Shown here: piece after piece, positions 24,961 to 34,029 of the stretch | Position numbering within the stretch: the first letter of the stretch is position 1 | Layout of the letters: the number at the start of each line of letters is the position of its first letter | Assembly (NCBI GenBank): GCA_016931315.1 | Contig: JAFGFB010000107.1 | Coordinates: 1 to 41,744 of the forward strand | Length of the DNA stretch: 41,744 nt | DNA from: Anaerolineae bacterium | GTDB taxonomy: Bacteria > Chloroflexota > Anaerolineae > B4-G1 > SLSP01 | Direction: 5' to 3' | Program-made: the position numbers and the translations under genes | Notes under the pieces: model-generated | Told to the model about the DNA's origin: nothing | Seen by the model: the letters and a program-made list of their open reading frames with translations, nothing else | The model's database searches: none

Positions 24961-26724
24961 CTACTTGGCTTCGAGAACGAAATCATCAAAGCGAGACTCG
25001 ACCGGCGTCCACTGCCAGGAACCCGTGATCAAACCCACCCGGCGATGGCTACGCAGCGCATCATCGGTAAAGCTAGCAATCTGGGTCCTGGTGTTGTTGT
25101 TGTAGACAAAGACCGTGGCGCGATTATCGCGCACCTCAACCAGCAACCGGTTGCCCTGATTGTAATTGTTGCCTGCCAGGTTAGTGCAAGGCGCCCAGTT
25201 GCGAATAGGAGTCGTTACCATCGAGCCGCCGAAGCCCTGATACCCAGAGACGGGCCAGGAAAAACTAGTGTAACGGTTGATGGCGCACATGCCATCCCAG
25301 TTCCACTCAAAGACATAGAGACTGGTATAATCAGTATTCGCGGCGAAAACCAGACCCGCTTTGCCCTCCAGGGGCTTGTAGGTTGGGAAAGGCATCTCCG
25401 CCTGGGCGAAGTAATGGCTAACTGCAAGATCATAGTTGGCGCCAGCGGGAATGAAGCGGTCGGGCGCCTTTACCAACCCCATCTTGTAGTTGTTCTGATC
25501 GGCGGTAGCGAGCAGGATCTTCATGCGGTAAGTGCCGCCGGCGTAATCCACGTTCATCAGATCGCCGCCATCGCTGCGCTTATAGGTAGCCCGCGCCCAA
25601 CCGGAATTCGTGTCCGAGAAGTTGTCTACAACAGTAGCCGCAACCACTGTCGAAACGACGTTACTCCATTCGCCCTCACCATTGACATTATTCCCGCGCA
25701 CGCGGTAATAGTATGTGCCGGAAAGTTTACCGCTGATATTGATAGTAGTGACTCCAGCTGCTGCAGGATATTCCTGCAGGTTGGCGCTGAAATCAGCACT
25801 GGTAGATTCCTGTAGCGTGTAGCTAGTCGGCACAGGTACATCATCAAACGGGCCGCTATAAACCCAGCTAACGGCATATTCGCCATTGAGATCGGTGTTA
25901 CTGATCGCATTCAGCACGGGCGGATACGGCACCATGGGGTAACGACGCATCACCAACGGCAAATAGACCAGGTAGACATTGTTGTCCACCGTAACCGTGA
26001 TAGTATCCTCAGGACCGATTTCCGCGCCCATTTGTCCGCGCGCACGAATGGTGTAAACCATCTGATCGGCTTCTGGCAACACCCAGTTATAGCTCCAGAC
26101 CCAATAACCATCCGCATGAGCAGCTACCGCAACCGGTTGCCAGGCCTCGCCATTGATACTGATCTCGATGACCGGAAGGTCCAGCTGCGTCGTGGCACCA
26201 GCGATTGCCGCCCCAACCGTGGTCGAGACCGTATTGCTCCAACGGCTAGGACCATCAGTGTTAAAAGCCTGCAACCGATAGTAGTAGATGCCATTCGCCT
26301 TGTTGCTGATGAAGTATGGCGAAGTCACGCTGGGATAGGTGACAAGAGCCTCGTCAAAATAGGGGCTTGTGGACTCAACCAACACGTAGGAGAGCGCTCC
26401 AGGAGTAGCCGCCCAGGTCACATAGAAGAAGCCTGCATTGGTGGGATTCGAAATGGGACTTAGCACGGGGTCGTCGGGAAAACCAGGATTGTTGGTGCTA
26501 TCCCAGGCAAAGCCGCTGATAGTGACCACTGTACCGGCAGTCTGCGTGATCAATTCGTCCTTCTCAGGCGCACGGATTTGCACGACGGGCGCCTCCTGAA
26601 TTGACGGTTCCGCCAAAAGTGGCGCCAAAGGCGCTGCGGCAGTAACCAGCAACCCTAGCAAAGCTCCAAAGAGCACCAAAGAGAATATACTTCTGAGTGA
26701 AAACTTGCGTAAACGGTTGTTCAT
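24961..26724 (-). CDS. Secreted protein with two FN3-like domains and a C-terminal DFSD/SGW domain
   Basis: The start is the ATG at 26724 after AGGAG, giving 588 residues. A long signal peptide (about 1-40) is followed by two fibronectin-type-III-like modules (about 95-175 and 275-370), each ending in a YYYR...WSN-V-ST motif. The C-terminal region (about 375-588) begins DNFSDTNSGW and is beta-rich. The same opening occurs in the smaller lipoproteins at 28149 and 28778. A cell-surface or exported adhesion/binding role is likely. No catalytic motif is seen. Confidence 0.75.
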   Translation of the reverse strand: MNNRLRKFSLRSIFSLVLFGALLGLLVTAAAPLAPLLAEPSIQEAPVVQIRAPEKDELITQTAGTVVTISGFAWDSTNNPGFPDDPVLSPISNPTNAGFFYVTWAATPGALSYVLVESTSPYFDEALVTYPSVTSPYFISNKANGIYYYRLQAFNTDGPSRWSNTVSTTVGAAIAGATTQLDLPVIEISINGEAWQPVAVAAHADGYWVWSYNWVLPEADQMVYTIRARGQMGAEIGPEDTITVTVDNNVYLVYLPLVMRRYPMVPYPPVLNAISNTDLNGEYAVSWVYSGPFDDVPVPTSYTLQESTSADFSANLQEYPAAAGVTTINISGKLSGTYYYRVRGNNVNGEGEWSNVVSTVVAATVVDNFSDTNSGWARATYKRSDGGDLMNVDYAGGTYRMKILLATADQNNYKMGLVKAPDRFIPAGANYDLAVSHYFAQAEMPFPTYKPLEGKAGLVFAANTDYTSLYVFEWNWDGMCAINRYTSFSWPVSGYQGFGGSMVTTPIRNWAPCTNLAGNNYNQGNRLLVEVRDNRATVFVYNNNTRTQIASFTDDALRSHRRVGLITGSWQWTPVESRFDDFVLEAK

Positions 26725-26895
26725 ACTTTGCTCCTTTTGAACATGAATGTCAGTTACCCATGTAGCAACCAACGAAAAACCACCCTGGGCGGCTATCTTC
26801 CGTATACCACATTTACCCGGAATGCCAAATCACGCGCCTGGCAGCGATTCAGCATTCTTTTTCAGACGTACTTCGCTGGCGAAAAGTTCCATCGC

Positions 26896-28152
26896 TCACC
26901 CACCAATCGGCGCGCAGGTAAAAATCTCTCCAGCACCGGGAAGCAGGCGCACAGAAGTGATGGTGTTGTGCAGGTCGGCGGCGCTTTCTAGCACAACCTC
27001 CAAGTAATTGCCGGTCAAACCACGCCAGCGACCAGCGCGGTCCTGACGTTCCCAGAGCACCGGCAGAACCTCCCCGGCAAAACGCGCCCGATATGCAGTT
27101 GCTAACGAATCGCCCAAAGCGCGCATTTGCGCCGCGCGCGCCACGCGGAGCTGCGGTGGCACAGTTCCAGAAAGCCGCAATGCCGCCGTGCCATGCCGCT
27201 CAGAGTAAGGAAAGACGTGCAACCGCGCAAATCCAAGCTCTTCAACGAAATTCAGGCTCGCGGCAAAGTCTGCCTCGGTCTCTCCAGGAAAACCGGTGAT
27301 GATATCCGTCGTCACAGCAATATCCGGGCAGATGGTGCGCACATACGCCACCCTTGCCGCAAACTCCGCCGCAGTGTTCCGCCGTCCCATACGCCTCAGA
27401 GTCGTCTCGCAACCCGATTGTAGGGGCAGGTGCAGTTGCTGACACAAGCGAGGATTATCCCAGAGTTGCAACAGACGCTCGTCCACATCCCAAGGTTCGA
27501 CCGAAGAAAGCCTCAAACGCGGCACGGCGGTTTGCTCCAACAGCGCCGCCACAAGGTCCGCCAGTCGCACATGATCGGGCAAATCGTGCCCATAGGCGCC
27601 CAGACTTACACCAGTGAGGACGATTTCCTGCGCGCCTTGCACGATCATAGATTGCGCCTGCGCCAGCACTGCAGGAAGGGGTGTACTATGTGCCGGTCCG
27701 CGCAGCACGCGAGTGTAGCAATAAGTACAGGCAGAATCGCAACCATCCTGCACAGGGAGAAAGGCTCGAGTATGATGCCAGAGACCCGGAACCCACGGAA
27801 CAGGCGCGGCAGGCGCCCCCAGAATATGCTCAGCCGCGCGGGCTTTTTCAGCATTGGGTATGACCCAATTGACGCCAGGTTGTGCGCCTGCCGCCTCAGG
27901 CTCAGCCGTCACCCAACAGCCCAACACAGCGATAGCAGCCTGAGGATTTCGACGGTGGAGCAGATTCAGGCGGCGCCGGCTCTTGCGCGAAGCTTCAGCA
28001 GTGACGGCACAGGTGTTGAGCACCAGTACATCCGCCTCTTCCAGACATTGAGCTGGAACAAAACCACCGCCCAATAACTGACAGCCCAGTTGCTCAATCT
28101 CGGCAGCGTTGAGGCGACACCCGAGGGATTCCAGATAGACTTTCAAAGTCAA
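26896..28152 (-). CDS. mtaB: tRNA t6A37 C2-methylthiotransferase
   Basis: The 418-residue radical-SAM methylthiotransferase converts t6A37 to ms2t6A in ANN-decoding tRNAs. The N-terminal UPF0004 domain has C12 (ESLGCRLN) and C48 (LNTCAVT). The radical SAM motif is CDSACTYC, and the last 65 or so residues form a TRAM-like domain. The start codon is TTG (28152, overlapping the upstream stop). A second TTG two codons later would give the more usual beginning KVYLE. It is coupled to the lipoprotein gene upstream. Confidence 0.92.
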   Translation of the reverse strand: MTLKVYLESLGCRLNAAEIEQLGCQLLGGGFVPAQCLEEADVLVLNTCAVTAEASRKSRRRLNLLHRRNPQAAIAVLGCWVTAEPEAAGAQPGVNWVIPNAEKARAAEHILGAPAAPVPWVPGLWHHTRAFLPVQDGCDSACTYCYTRVLRGPAHSTPLPAVLAQAQSMIVQGAQEIVLTGVSLGAYGHDLPDHVRLADLVAALLEQTAVPRLRLSSVEPWDVDERLLQLWDNPRLCQQLHLPLQSGCETTLRRMGRRNTAAEFAARVAYVRTICPDIAVTTDIITGFPGETEADFAASLNFVEELGFARLHVFPYSERHGTAALRLSGTVPPQLRVARAAQMRALGDSLATAYRARFAGEVLPVLWERQDRAGRWRGLTGNYLEVVLESAADLHNTITSVRLLPGAGEIFTCAPIGG

Positions 28153-28766
28153 GGCAAAGGTTCAATGCGAAGGTTATCGAAAGCCAGCTGCACGTCACCC
28201 TCGTTAAAAGCGCCGGCATAGAGGCCCACATCACCCTGAGCCAGTTCCATATCTGAGAGCTCCACAACTAACTCCCCGTTTACCCAGAATTTGAATTGTG
28301 CCCCCTGGGCTTCGAGCTCCAGGCGATTAGTCGCCATCCCCTGAACAATGGCAGGGTGAGGGAACCAATCTGCCGAAAGCAGAGTCCACTGTCCATCCTC
28401 GTAACGCGCCGCGCGGGCATAACCGTCAGCGCTGACGGAAAAAGCATAGAAGTGTTTGTCCCCGTCCATACGGATCAGGATGCCATACTCATTATCCACT
28501 GGACCGGCAACAGGCGTGGCATCTACCGCCAGTCGCAAATTGGAAAAATGCTTCCCCGCCACGGCCCAGGCAACCTGCCCAGGTTCATGCACGATAACCA
28601 ACAGGCGTCCCGCCTCAATCCGCGTTTCGGCAGCAGCATCAGAGCTCAACTGCCAGGCGCCAGCCGTATCAAAAGACTCTTCCCAAAATTCCGTCTCGGT
28701 CCGGGGGCCACAAGCCGTCACACCAAGCAACAGCACGAAAAACAAAATTCGCAATGAAGCACGCAT
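28149..28766 (-). CDS. Lipoprotein with jelly-roll-like domain (paralogue 1)
   Basis: The 205-residue lipoprotein has a signal peptide ending in VTAC. It carries one beta-sandwich-like domain with ESFDTAGAW, YGILIRMDGDKHFYAFSVSADGY and FWVNGELV. The same order of motifs occurs in the neighbour at 28778 (DDFSDPASGW, YFAVSADGYY, FYVNGELV), so the two are tandem paralogues. Similarity to LamG/3-keto-disaccharide-hydrolase-like folds is inferred. The function is unknown. The gene overlaps mtaB by four bases. Confidence 0.8.
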   Translation of the reverse strand: MRASLRILFFVLLLGVTACGPRTETEFWEESFDTAGAWQLSSDAAAETRIEAGRLLVIVHEPGQVAWAVAGKHFSNLRLAVDATPVAGPVDNEYGILIRMDGDKHFYAFSVSADGYARAARYEDGQWTLLSADWFPHPAIVQGMATNRLELEAQGAQFKFWVNGELVVELSDMELAQGDVGLYAGAFNEGDVQLAFDNLRIEPLP

Positions 28767-28777
28767 TCGCCCCTCAC

Positions 28778-29392
28778 TTAAGGCTTACTCGCTTGAAAAT
28801 CATCCAGCCACACTAAAGTGGTCTGCCCATACTCCACCGTGCCCGCGGCAAAACCCACAGCCCCACCCGTCAATTCGGTGTCTTCCAGGCGCGCGACCAA
28901 TTCACCGTTGACATAGAAAGTCAGCGTGGTACCCTGGCAGACACCCAGCAAGCGGTTGACGCTGCCATCACGGTGAATGACAGGTGAGCGCAGCATGGCG
29001 GGTCCCGTCAAAGGTTCAAGCGGTTGATCCTCCAGGCGCCGAAACACAGCATAGTAACCATCCGCACTCACGGCGAAGTAGTAGAAGCCTTTGGAACTAT
29101 AACGGCAGATGACACCGTAATGGTTGTCATTGCTGCCTTCGGAATTGGCAAGCACTTCAACTGCCACATCTTTGTAATTGCGATCCAGAGTGGTCCAAAC
29201 AAACCAGTGTGGCACGTCAATACGAATCAAGTACCTGCCGCTGTCGTAGCCACGTACGTAGCTCTCGGTAGAAGCCGCACCCCAGCCGCTCGCCGGATCG
29301 GAGAAATCATCGGTGAACGGGCTAGAACTGCCGGCACACCCTGCCAATAACAGCAAGCCTAAGCATAGCAGCAGCCCACGTCGTAGCTTCAT
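28778..29392 (-). CDS. Lipoprotein with jelly-roll-like domain (paralogue 2)
   Basis: The ATG at 29392 follows GGGAGG and starts a lipoprotein signal ending LLAGC, giving 204 residues. The domain opens DDFSDPASGWG and contains YGVICRYSSKGFYYFAVSADGY and FYVNGELVARLEDTEL. It is the tandem paralogue of the next gene downstream. Both are likely anchored at the outer face of the membrane. Confidence 0.8.
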   Translation of the reverse strand: MKLRRGLLLCLGLLLLAGCAGSSSPFTDDFSDPASGWGAASTESYVRGYDSGRYLIRIDVPHWFVWTTLDRNYKDVAVEVLANSEGSNDNHYGVICRYSSKGFYYFAVSADGYYAVFRRLEDQPLEPLTGPAMLRSPVIHRDGSVNRLLGVCQGTTLTFYVNGELVARLEDTELTGGAVGFAAGTVEYGQTTLVWLDDFQASKP

Positions 29393-29477
29393 ATCCGCCT
29401 CCCGCAATAACAACCTGCATTGATTATACCCTGAAAGTGTCCCCAGTAAAAGGGATGAAGGAGAGAGGACACACACC

Positions 29478-29505
29478 TTGTGCAATCGGCTGTTTATGGT
29501 AGAAT
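29478..29505 (+). promoter_or_regulatory. Promoter of tRNA-Arg
   Basis: TTGTGC (29478-29483) and TAGAAT (29500-29505) are spaced by 16 bp and lie just ahead of the tRNA gene. Confidence 0.65.
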
Positions 29506-29516
29506 GCTTCGTGTAT

Positions 29517-29589
29517 GCCCCTGTAGCTCAGATGGATAGAGCACTGGCCTCCGAAGCCAGTGGCCCGCGTTCAATTCGCGGCAGGGGTA
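29517..29589 (+). tRNA. tRNA-Arg (anticodon CCG)
   Basis: A 73-nt cloverleaf folds fully: a 7-bp acceptor stem with a G-U at the first pair, a D-arm GCTC/GAGC, an anticodon stem CTGGC/GCCAG with loop CTCCGAA (anticodon CCG) and a T-arm CCGCG/CGCGG with loop TTCAATT. The 3' CCA is not encoded. The gene reads CGG arginine codons. It lies alone between the divergent lipoprotein gene and the convergent rarD. Confidence 0.95.
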
Positions 29590-29611
29590 CAGGTTGAATG
29601 AAGCCCGGCAA

Positions 29612-30517
29612 TCAAGCCGGGCTTTGCCGTTCAAATGTGCCACGCGCTCGCTGTGCACGGTGTGTCAACCAGCCCTCGATTCCGAAAATCAACAACGCAA
29701 TCCAGATGATGCCAAACCCCAGGAAGCGCTGTACGTCAAAAGGCTCATCATACACGAAAACACCGATGAGGAATTGCAGGGTGGGCGCAATGTATTGCAG
29801 TATCCCGACTAACGAGAGAGGAATACGCCGCGCTGCCGAGGCAAAGAGCAACATCGGCACGCTCGTCACTACCCCCGTACCCACAATGAGAGCAGTCGTA
29901 AGCCACCCTGCGTGCAGAAAGGCTCCCTCCCCCGTCCATTCCATCGCCAGCAGATAAATCAACACCAACGGAGAGAGAATCGCTGTTTCCAAGGTCAACC
30001 CATAAAAAGAGCCTAGCGGCGCAACCTTCTTGAGCAAGCCATAGAAACCGAAGGCAAACGCCAGCGTCAGGGCAATCCAGGGTAGAGCGCCATAGATGAA
30101 GGTGAGATACAGCACCCCGATAGTAGCCAGCCCGATGGGCACCCATTGCCAGGGTCGCAGCCGTTCTCGCAGAAAGAGGACACCCAACGCTACACTTACC
30201 AGCGGGTTGATGAAATAGCCCAGGCTGGTTTCGACAATGAAACCGGCATTAACGGCCCAAACATAGACAAACCAGTTGACACCAATTAACGCCGCGGCGC
30301 CCAGATAAATGCCCAGCACTCGCGGTTGCCGTATTGCCGACCGGAATTCCCGCCATTGACCGGAGAACACCAACGCCGCACATAGCAGCACGCAAGACCA
30401 CACAATACGGTGGCTCACAATTTGCAATGCAGGCACGTGCTGTAACAACTTCCAAAAGAGGGGCAAAACTCCCCAGGCCGCATAAGCGCCAATACCGTAC
30501 CAGACTCCCTTGTTCAA
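29612..30517 (-). CDS. rarD: RarD-type EamA family transporter
   Basis: The 301-residue inner-membrane protein has ten predicted hydrophobic segments. It begins with the RarD signature GIGAYAAWGVLPLFWKLL and also contains NWFVYVWAVNAGFIVETSLGYFINPL. RarD proteins are drug/metabolite-superfamily permeases of uncertain substrate. Length and motif order are standard. It ends 22 bp from the tRNA 3' end on the opposite strand. Confidence 0.9.
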   Translation of the reverse strand: MNKGVWYGIGAYAAWGVLPLFWKLLQHVPALQIVSHRIVWSCVLLCAALVFSGQWREFRSAIRQPRVLGIYLGAAALIGVNWFVYVWAVNAGFIVETSLGYFINPLVSVALGVLFLRERLRPWQWVPIGLATIGVLYLTFIYGALPWIALTLAFAFGFYGLLKKVAPLGSFYGLTLETAILSPLVLIYLLAMEWTGEGAFLHAGWLTTALIVGTGVVTSVPMLLFASAARRIPLSLVGILQYIAPTLQFLIGVFVYDEPFDVQRFLGFGIIWIALLIFGIEGWLTHRAQRARGTFERQSPA

Positions 30518-30649
30518 AAAATGCTCCTTCGCAAATGGTTGACAGTTATCGACTAGAGATCAAAGGCTAAGGTTTTTAACAGATACCACCGAAATACACG
30601 CTCAAGACATCACCGCAATCTGACCGAACTCTGCTGTCAATCATATCTT

Positions 30650-31489
30650 TCAGACCTTGAAGCGTCCCACCCCCCACACGAAATAAGCGATGAGCGCCAG
30701 AAGCAAAAACACCATCACACAACCTATCAAAACATAATCTGCGACACGCAATCGCGTTTCGTGCAAATACGTGCGCAATGGATCACCTGTAAACGCCTTG
30801 GCCTGCAGAGCAATTTCCAGTTGCTGCGATCTAACCAACGCACCCAAAATCAGTGGCACCGCCACACGGGCATAGAGATCAATCCGGCGGTGGAATGGCA
30901 GACGCTCCAGGTCCAAACCGCGCAGGCGTTGCGCCTCCAGAATGGCGCGAAGCTCCGTAGCAAGCAGCGGAAAGAAACGTAACGCCGAGGAAAACACAAA
31001 GGCAATCTTGTAGGGGATACGCAATTGCACCAAACTGACCAACATCGCATTGACATCAGTGGTGAAAATTGCTAACGGCGTCACCAAGACCATCGTCAGC
31101 GTTTTGAAAATTATGTTTAATCCATAACACAAGCCCTCAGCAGAAAGCGTAACCCCACCAAGCAGAGGCCAATGCTCCGGTAAACGTAGCAATGGCGTCA
31201 ACGCCATCTGCCCGGTGCGTGCCGCAATCAAGGGACCGGCAAAGAAACCCTGCATCAGAAGCATGAAGAGGAAAAAAGGCGCCAATAGCCGAAAGATACC
31301 CCACAAATAGCGCGGCGCTACTCCCGCCGCCAGGCAGGCAAGCAGCACCCCAACCGCAAGCGCCCCTCCCCACCATGGGCTTTCCCACAGGAAAGCTACC
31401 GCAGTCACACCCAGCATCAACGCCAGTTTAGAGCGAAAATCCAGCCGCGTAAAAAGAGAGGGCCGCGAGACCGTCTGCCAGGCCATCAT
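30650..31489 (-). CDS. ecfT: ECF transporter transmembrane component EcfT
   Basis: The 279-residue membrane protein couples the ECF ATPases to the substrate-binding S component. The coupling helix region carries RFFPLLATELRAILEAQ and LRGLDLE, typical of EcfT/CbiQ. There are five or so membrane segments. It is the last gene of a four-gene operon, and its start overlaps the stop of the ATPase gene by four bases. Confidence 0.9.
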   Translation of the reverse strand: MMAWQTVSRPSLFTRLDFRSKLALMLGVTAVAFLWESPWWGGALAVGVLLACLAAGVAPRYLWGIFRLLAPFFLFMLLMQGFFAGPLIAARTGQMALTPLLRLPEHWPLLGGVTLSAEGLCYGLNIIFKTLTMVLVTPLAIFTTDVNAMLVSLVQLRIPYKIAFVFSSALRFFPLLATELRAILEAQRLRGLDLERLPFHRRIDLYARVAVPLILGALVRSQQLEIALQAKAFTGDPLRTYLHETRLRVADYVLIGCVMVFLLLALIAYFVWGVGRFKV

Positions 31490-33192
31490 AGAACGTCCCC
31501 GGGGACCCGAGAATCCGTCAGGCAGCGCGCAATCTCCTCCGGCGTAAGCAACTGTGCCGCCGGGCAGAGACGCTGCCCCAGCAACACCGCCTGCGGTGGA
31601 GTAAGCTGTGTAGCGCCCAACACATCCAGGGCATGGTAAGCCTGACGCAGCGGCGCATCGAGCAGCACCCTGCCCTTACCCATCACAATGACGCGCTCTG
31701 CATAGCCGGGCATCAAATAGAGCTGGTGCGTGATCACGATGATGGTTTTGCCCTGCGCATGCAAAGCGCGGCTAAGATCCAAAATTGCACGCGCGCCGGC
31801 ATAGTCCTGCCCGGTTGTCGGCTCATCAAGGATGATAACCTGTGGCTGCAACGCCAACATCGCAGCAATGATCACCCTTGCCCGATCACCCTTAGGCAAC
31901 GATAGCGGGTGCCGGTCTGCCACGGCTTCCAGGCCCAAGAGGCCCAGAGCTTCAGCCGTGCGCGAGGCGATTTCTCTCGGCGGGAAACGCAATTGCCGCA
32001 GCGCAAAAGCAACTTCCTGCCGCACTGTAGCATTGAACAGCTGGTGGTCAGGGTTCTGCGCAACATAGCCGATGTGCCGCGCCAGCGCTCCCACAGTCCA
32101 CTCTCGAGTATCACGCCCAAGCACAAAAACCTGCCCTTGGGTGGGATCCAGAAGCCGCAGCAAGTGCTTAACGAGCGAGGTCTTGCCGGCGCCGTTCTGA
32201 CCAACAATCAACACATATTCCCCAGGATAAAACGCCAGGTCAATTCCGGTTAGCGCCAGCGTTCCATCGGTAAAACGATGGTGCAACCCCTTAACGGTGA
32301 TCACTGGCGCGGCAGGTGTATGCTGAAGCGGCGGCGCAGCAGGAATGCACTGCGCCGCATAGTTGGACAACGTCGCCAAACCCTCTTCAAGACGGGTGGG
32401 CAATCGCGATGGGAGACAGGGGAGTAGGGAAAAGGTCTTGACAACCTGCGGGGGGCGGAGCTGGTGCGCCTCAAGCAGCGCAACCTGGCTGTAGATTTCA
32501 GCAGGGCTGCCCTCCGCCACCAATTCACCCGCATCAATCAATAACAGGCGATCTGCGTGTTCAGCCAGCTCTTCAGCCGCATGGCTCGCCAACACCACCG
32601 TCATCCCATACTCACGATTGAGCGCGCGCAAGACTCTAAAAACCTCAGCCGCGCCAGCGGGGTCAAGCTGCGAAGTCGCTTCATCAAGCACCAAGAGCGC
32701 GGGTTCTACAGCAAGCGCGGCGGCGATTGCCAGGCGCTGCTTTTGCCCACCGGAGAGTTCGTGGGGATGACGGTGTTCCAATCCTTCCAGGCCCACAATA
32801 GCCAACACGCGAGTAATTCGCTCACGTATCAAGGCACGCGGTATGCTGAGGTTTTCCAGCGCAAAAGCAATTTCGTTTTCCACAGAGGTGGCGGTCAGCT
32901 GCGTTTCAGGATCCTCGAAAACCATGCCTACACGCGACGCAAGCTCGCTGACAGGCTGCTCAACCGTATCCAACCCCACCACCAGAGCGCGTCCAAAGAA
33001 ACGCCCCCCGTAAAACTGGGGCACAATACCATTCAGCGCCAGGCAAAAAGTACTCTTACCCGCGCCAGTAGGACCAATTAAACCGACAAATTCTCCCTGC
33101 CGGATCTCCAGAGAAATATCATGCAGAGCCAGAGTCTCGGAGCGCGGGTATTGATAGGAAAGGCGCTCCAACAAAACAAGGGGCGCTGTCAT
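31486..33192 (-). CDS. ecfA: Fused ECF transporter ATPase (EcfA1-EcfA2 in one chain)
   Basis: The protein of about 568 residues contains two ABC ATPase domains. The first has GPTGAGKST (40-48), LSGGQKQR and LLVLDEAT. The second has GQNGAGKTS, VIILDEPTT and a degenerate signature LSLPKGDRAR in place of LSGGQ. One active and one altered site is common in heterodimeric ABC pairs. The start is placed at the ATG 33192, where alignment with ATPases begins. An earlier ATG at 33216 overlaps the S-component gene. Neither has a clear ribosome site, so coupling is likely. Confidence 0.9.
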   Translation of the reverse strand: MTAPLVLLERLSYQYPRSETLALHDISLEIRQGEFVGLIGPTGAGKSTFCLALNGIVPQFYGGRFFGRALVVGLDTVEQPVSELASRVGMVFEDPETQLTATSVENEIAFALENLSIPRALIRERITRVLAIVGLEGLEHRHPHELSGGQKQRLAIAAALAVEPALLVLDEATSQLDPAGAAEVFRVLRALNREYGMTVVLASHAAEELAEHADRLLLIDAGELVAEGSPAEIYSQVALLEAHQLRPPQVVKTFSLLPCLPSRLPTRLEEGLATLSNYAAQCIPAAPPLQHTPAAPVITVKGLHHRFTDGTLALTGIDLAFYPGEYVLIVGQNGAGKTSLVKHLLRLLDPTQGQVFVLGRDTREWTVGALARHIGYVAQNPDHQLFNATVRQEVAFALRQLRFPPREIASRTAEALGLLGLEAVADRHPLSLPKGDRARVIIAAMLALQPQVIILDEPTTGQDYAGARAILDLSRALHAQGKTIIVITHQLYLMPGYAERVIVMGKGRVLLDAPLRQAYHALDVLGATQLTPPQAVLLGQRLCPAAQLLTPEEIARCLTDSRVPGDVL

Positions 33193-33202
33193 CGGTAAAA
33201 CT

Positions 33203-33994
33203 TCAATAAGCCGCATGAAGGGGCTTAAGAATTCCTGTGGCCCGCAAGCCGGCGATGACGCCCGTGCCCACAATGGCGCCGATGACACAGCGAGCAAGGT
33301 GCTCGAGAGGAGCCGCAGGCGCCATCAACCACCAGTTTTCGGCGGGCCAATTATTAACAAAGTAAACCCAGGTTGCCGAAGTGAGATGCGCCAATCCGCT
33401 GCTGATCCACGTACCAAAGAAAAGAGCAACTGTGACATAACGCAGGTTCGTATGACGTAGCCAACGGCCGCAGAGTGCGCGCAGTGGCGAGATGAAGAGA
33501 AATAGGGCTGACCAATTGATAAAAGAACCCGCAAAAACAGCCCGCGCATCCGCGCCGTTTTGCAGAATGGCGCGCCCCCCATAGAGCGAATATTCCAACA
33601 CGAAGAGCAACGCTAGAGGTAGCGCCCAACGCCGGCGTAATCCCGTGGCCCCCATCACACCTGCGGCCAAGGCTCCCGCCACAGCTCCAGCAACCGAAGC
33701 GCCAGGAATGGTGGTGTTTTGTGGGTTGATGAAAACGCCGATGAGCACACCAATACCATTTGCCAGGGCGCCCGCCAAAGGTCCCAGAAGCCAACCGATC
33801 AAACCATAAAGCCCCTGACTGAGGGGGAAGCTTCTACCAAAACCGATGACAACGGACAGCGGTAAGGGGACAAGAGTGAAAGCAATCATCACCGCCGTGA
33901 GCGCCGCAACATAGGCTACTGGCGCACCATCGAGCGTTGCACCACCACGGCGCTGGATGCGCCGCTCTTCACCAGAAGGGTTCAGGGTATTCAT
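33203..33994 (-). CDS. ECF transporter S component (substrate-binding, unknown substrate)
   Basis: The start is the ATG 33994 after GGTGG, giving 264 residues. Five or six membrane segments are present, with the S-component-like stretch GLYGLIGWLLGPLAGALANG followed by GVLIGVFINP. Its place between a Pcs-like gene and the ECF ATPase makes it the substrate-capture subunit. No vitamin-specific signature is recognised. The substrate may be related to the lipid headgroup used by the preceding enzyme, which is a hypothesis only. Confidence 0.75.
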   Translation of the reverse strand: MNTLNPSGEERRIQRRGGATLDGAPVAYVAALTAVMIAFTLVPLPLSVVIGFGRSFPLSQGLYGLIGWLLGPLAGALANGIGVLIGVFINPQNTTIPGASVAGAVAGALAAGVMGATGLRRRWALPLALLFVLEYSLYGGRAILQNGADARAVFAGSFINWSALFLFISPLRALCGRWLRHTNLRYVTVALFFGTWISSGLAHLTSATWVYFVNNWPAENWWLMAPAAPLEHLARCVIGAIVGTGVIAGLRATGILKPLHAAY

Positions 33995-34029
33995 AAGTTG
34001 ACCACCATGCAGGTCAATTTCTCCGGCGT

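Noticed and set aside
29517-29612. tRNA-Arg as a possible integration site.
   Set aside because: No integrase, no repeat of the tRNA 3' end and no shift in gene type occur next to it.
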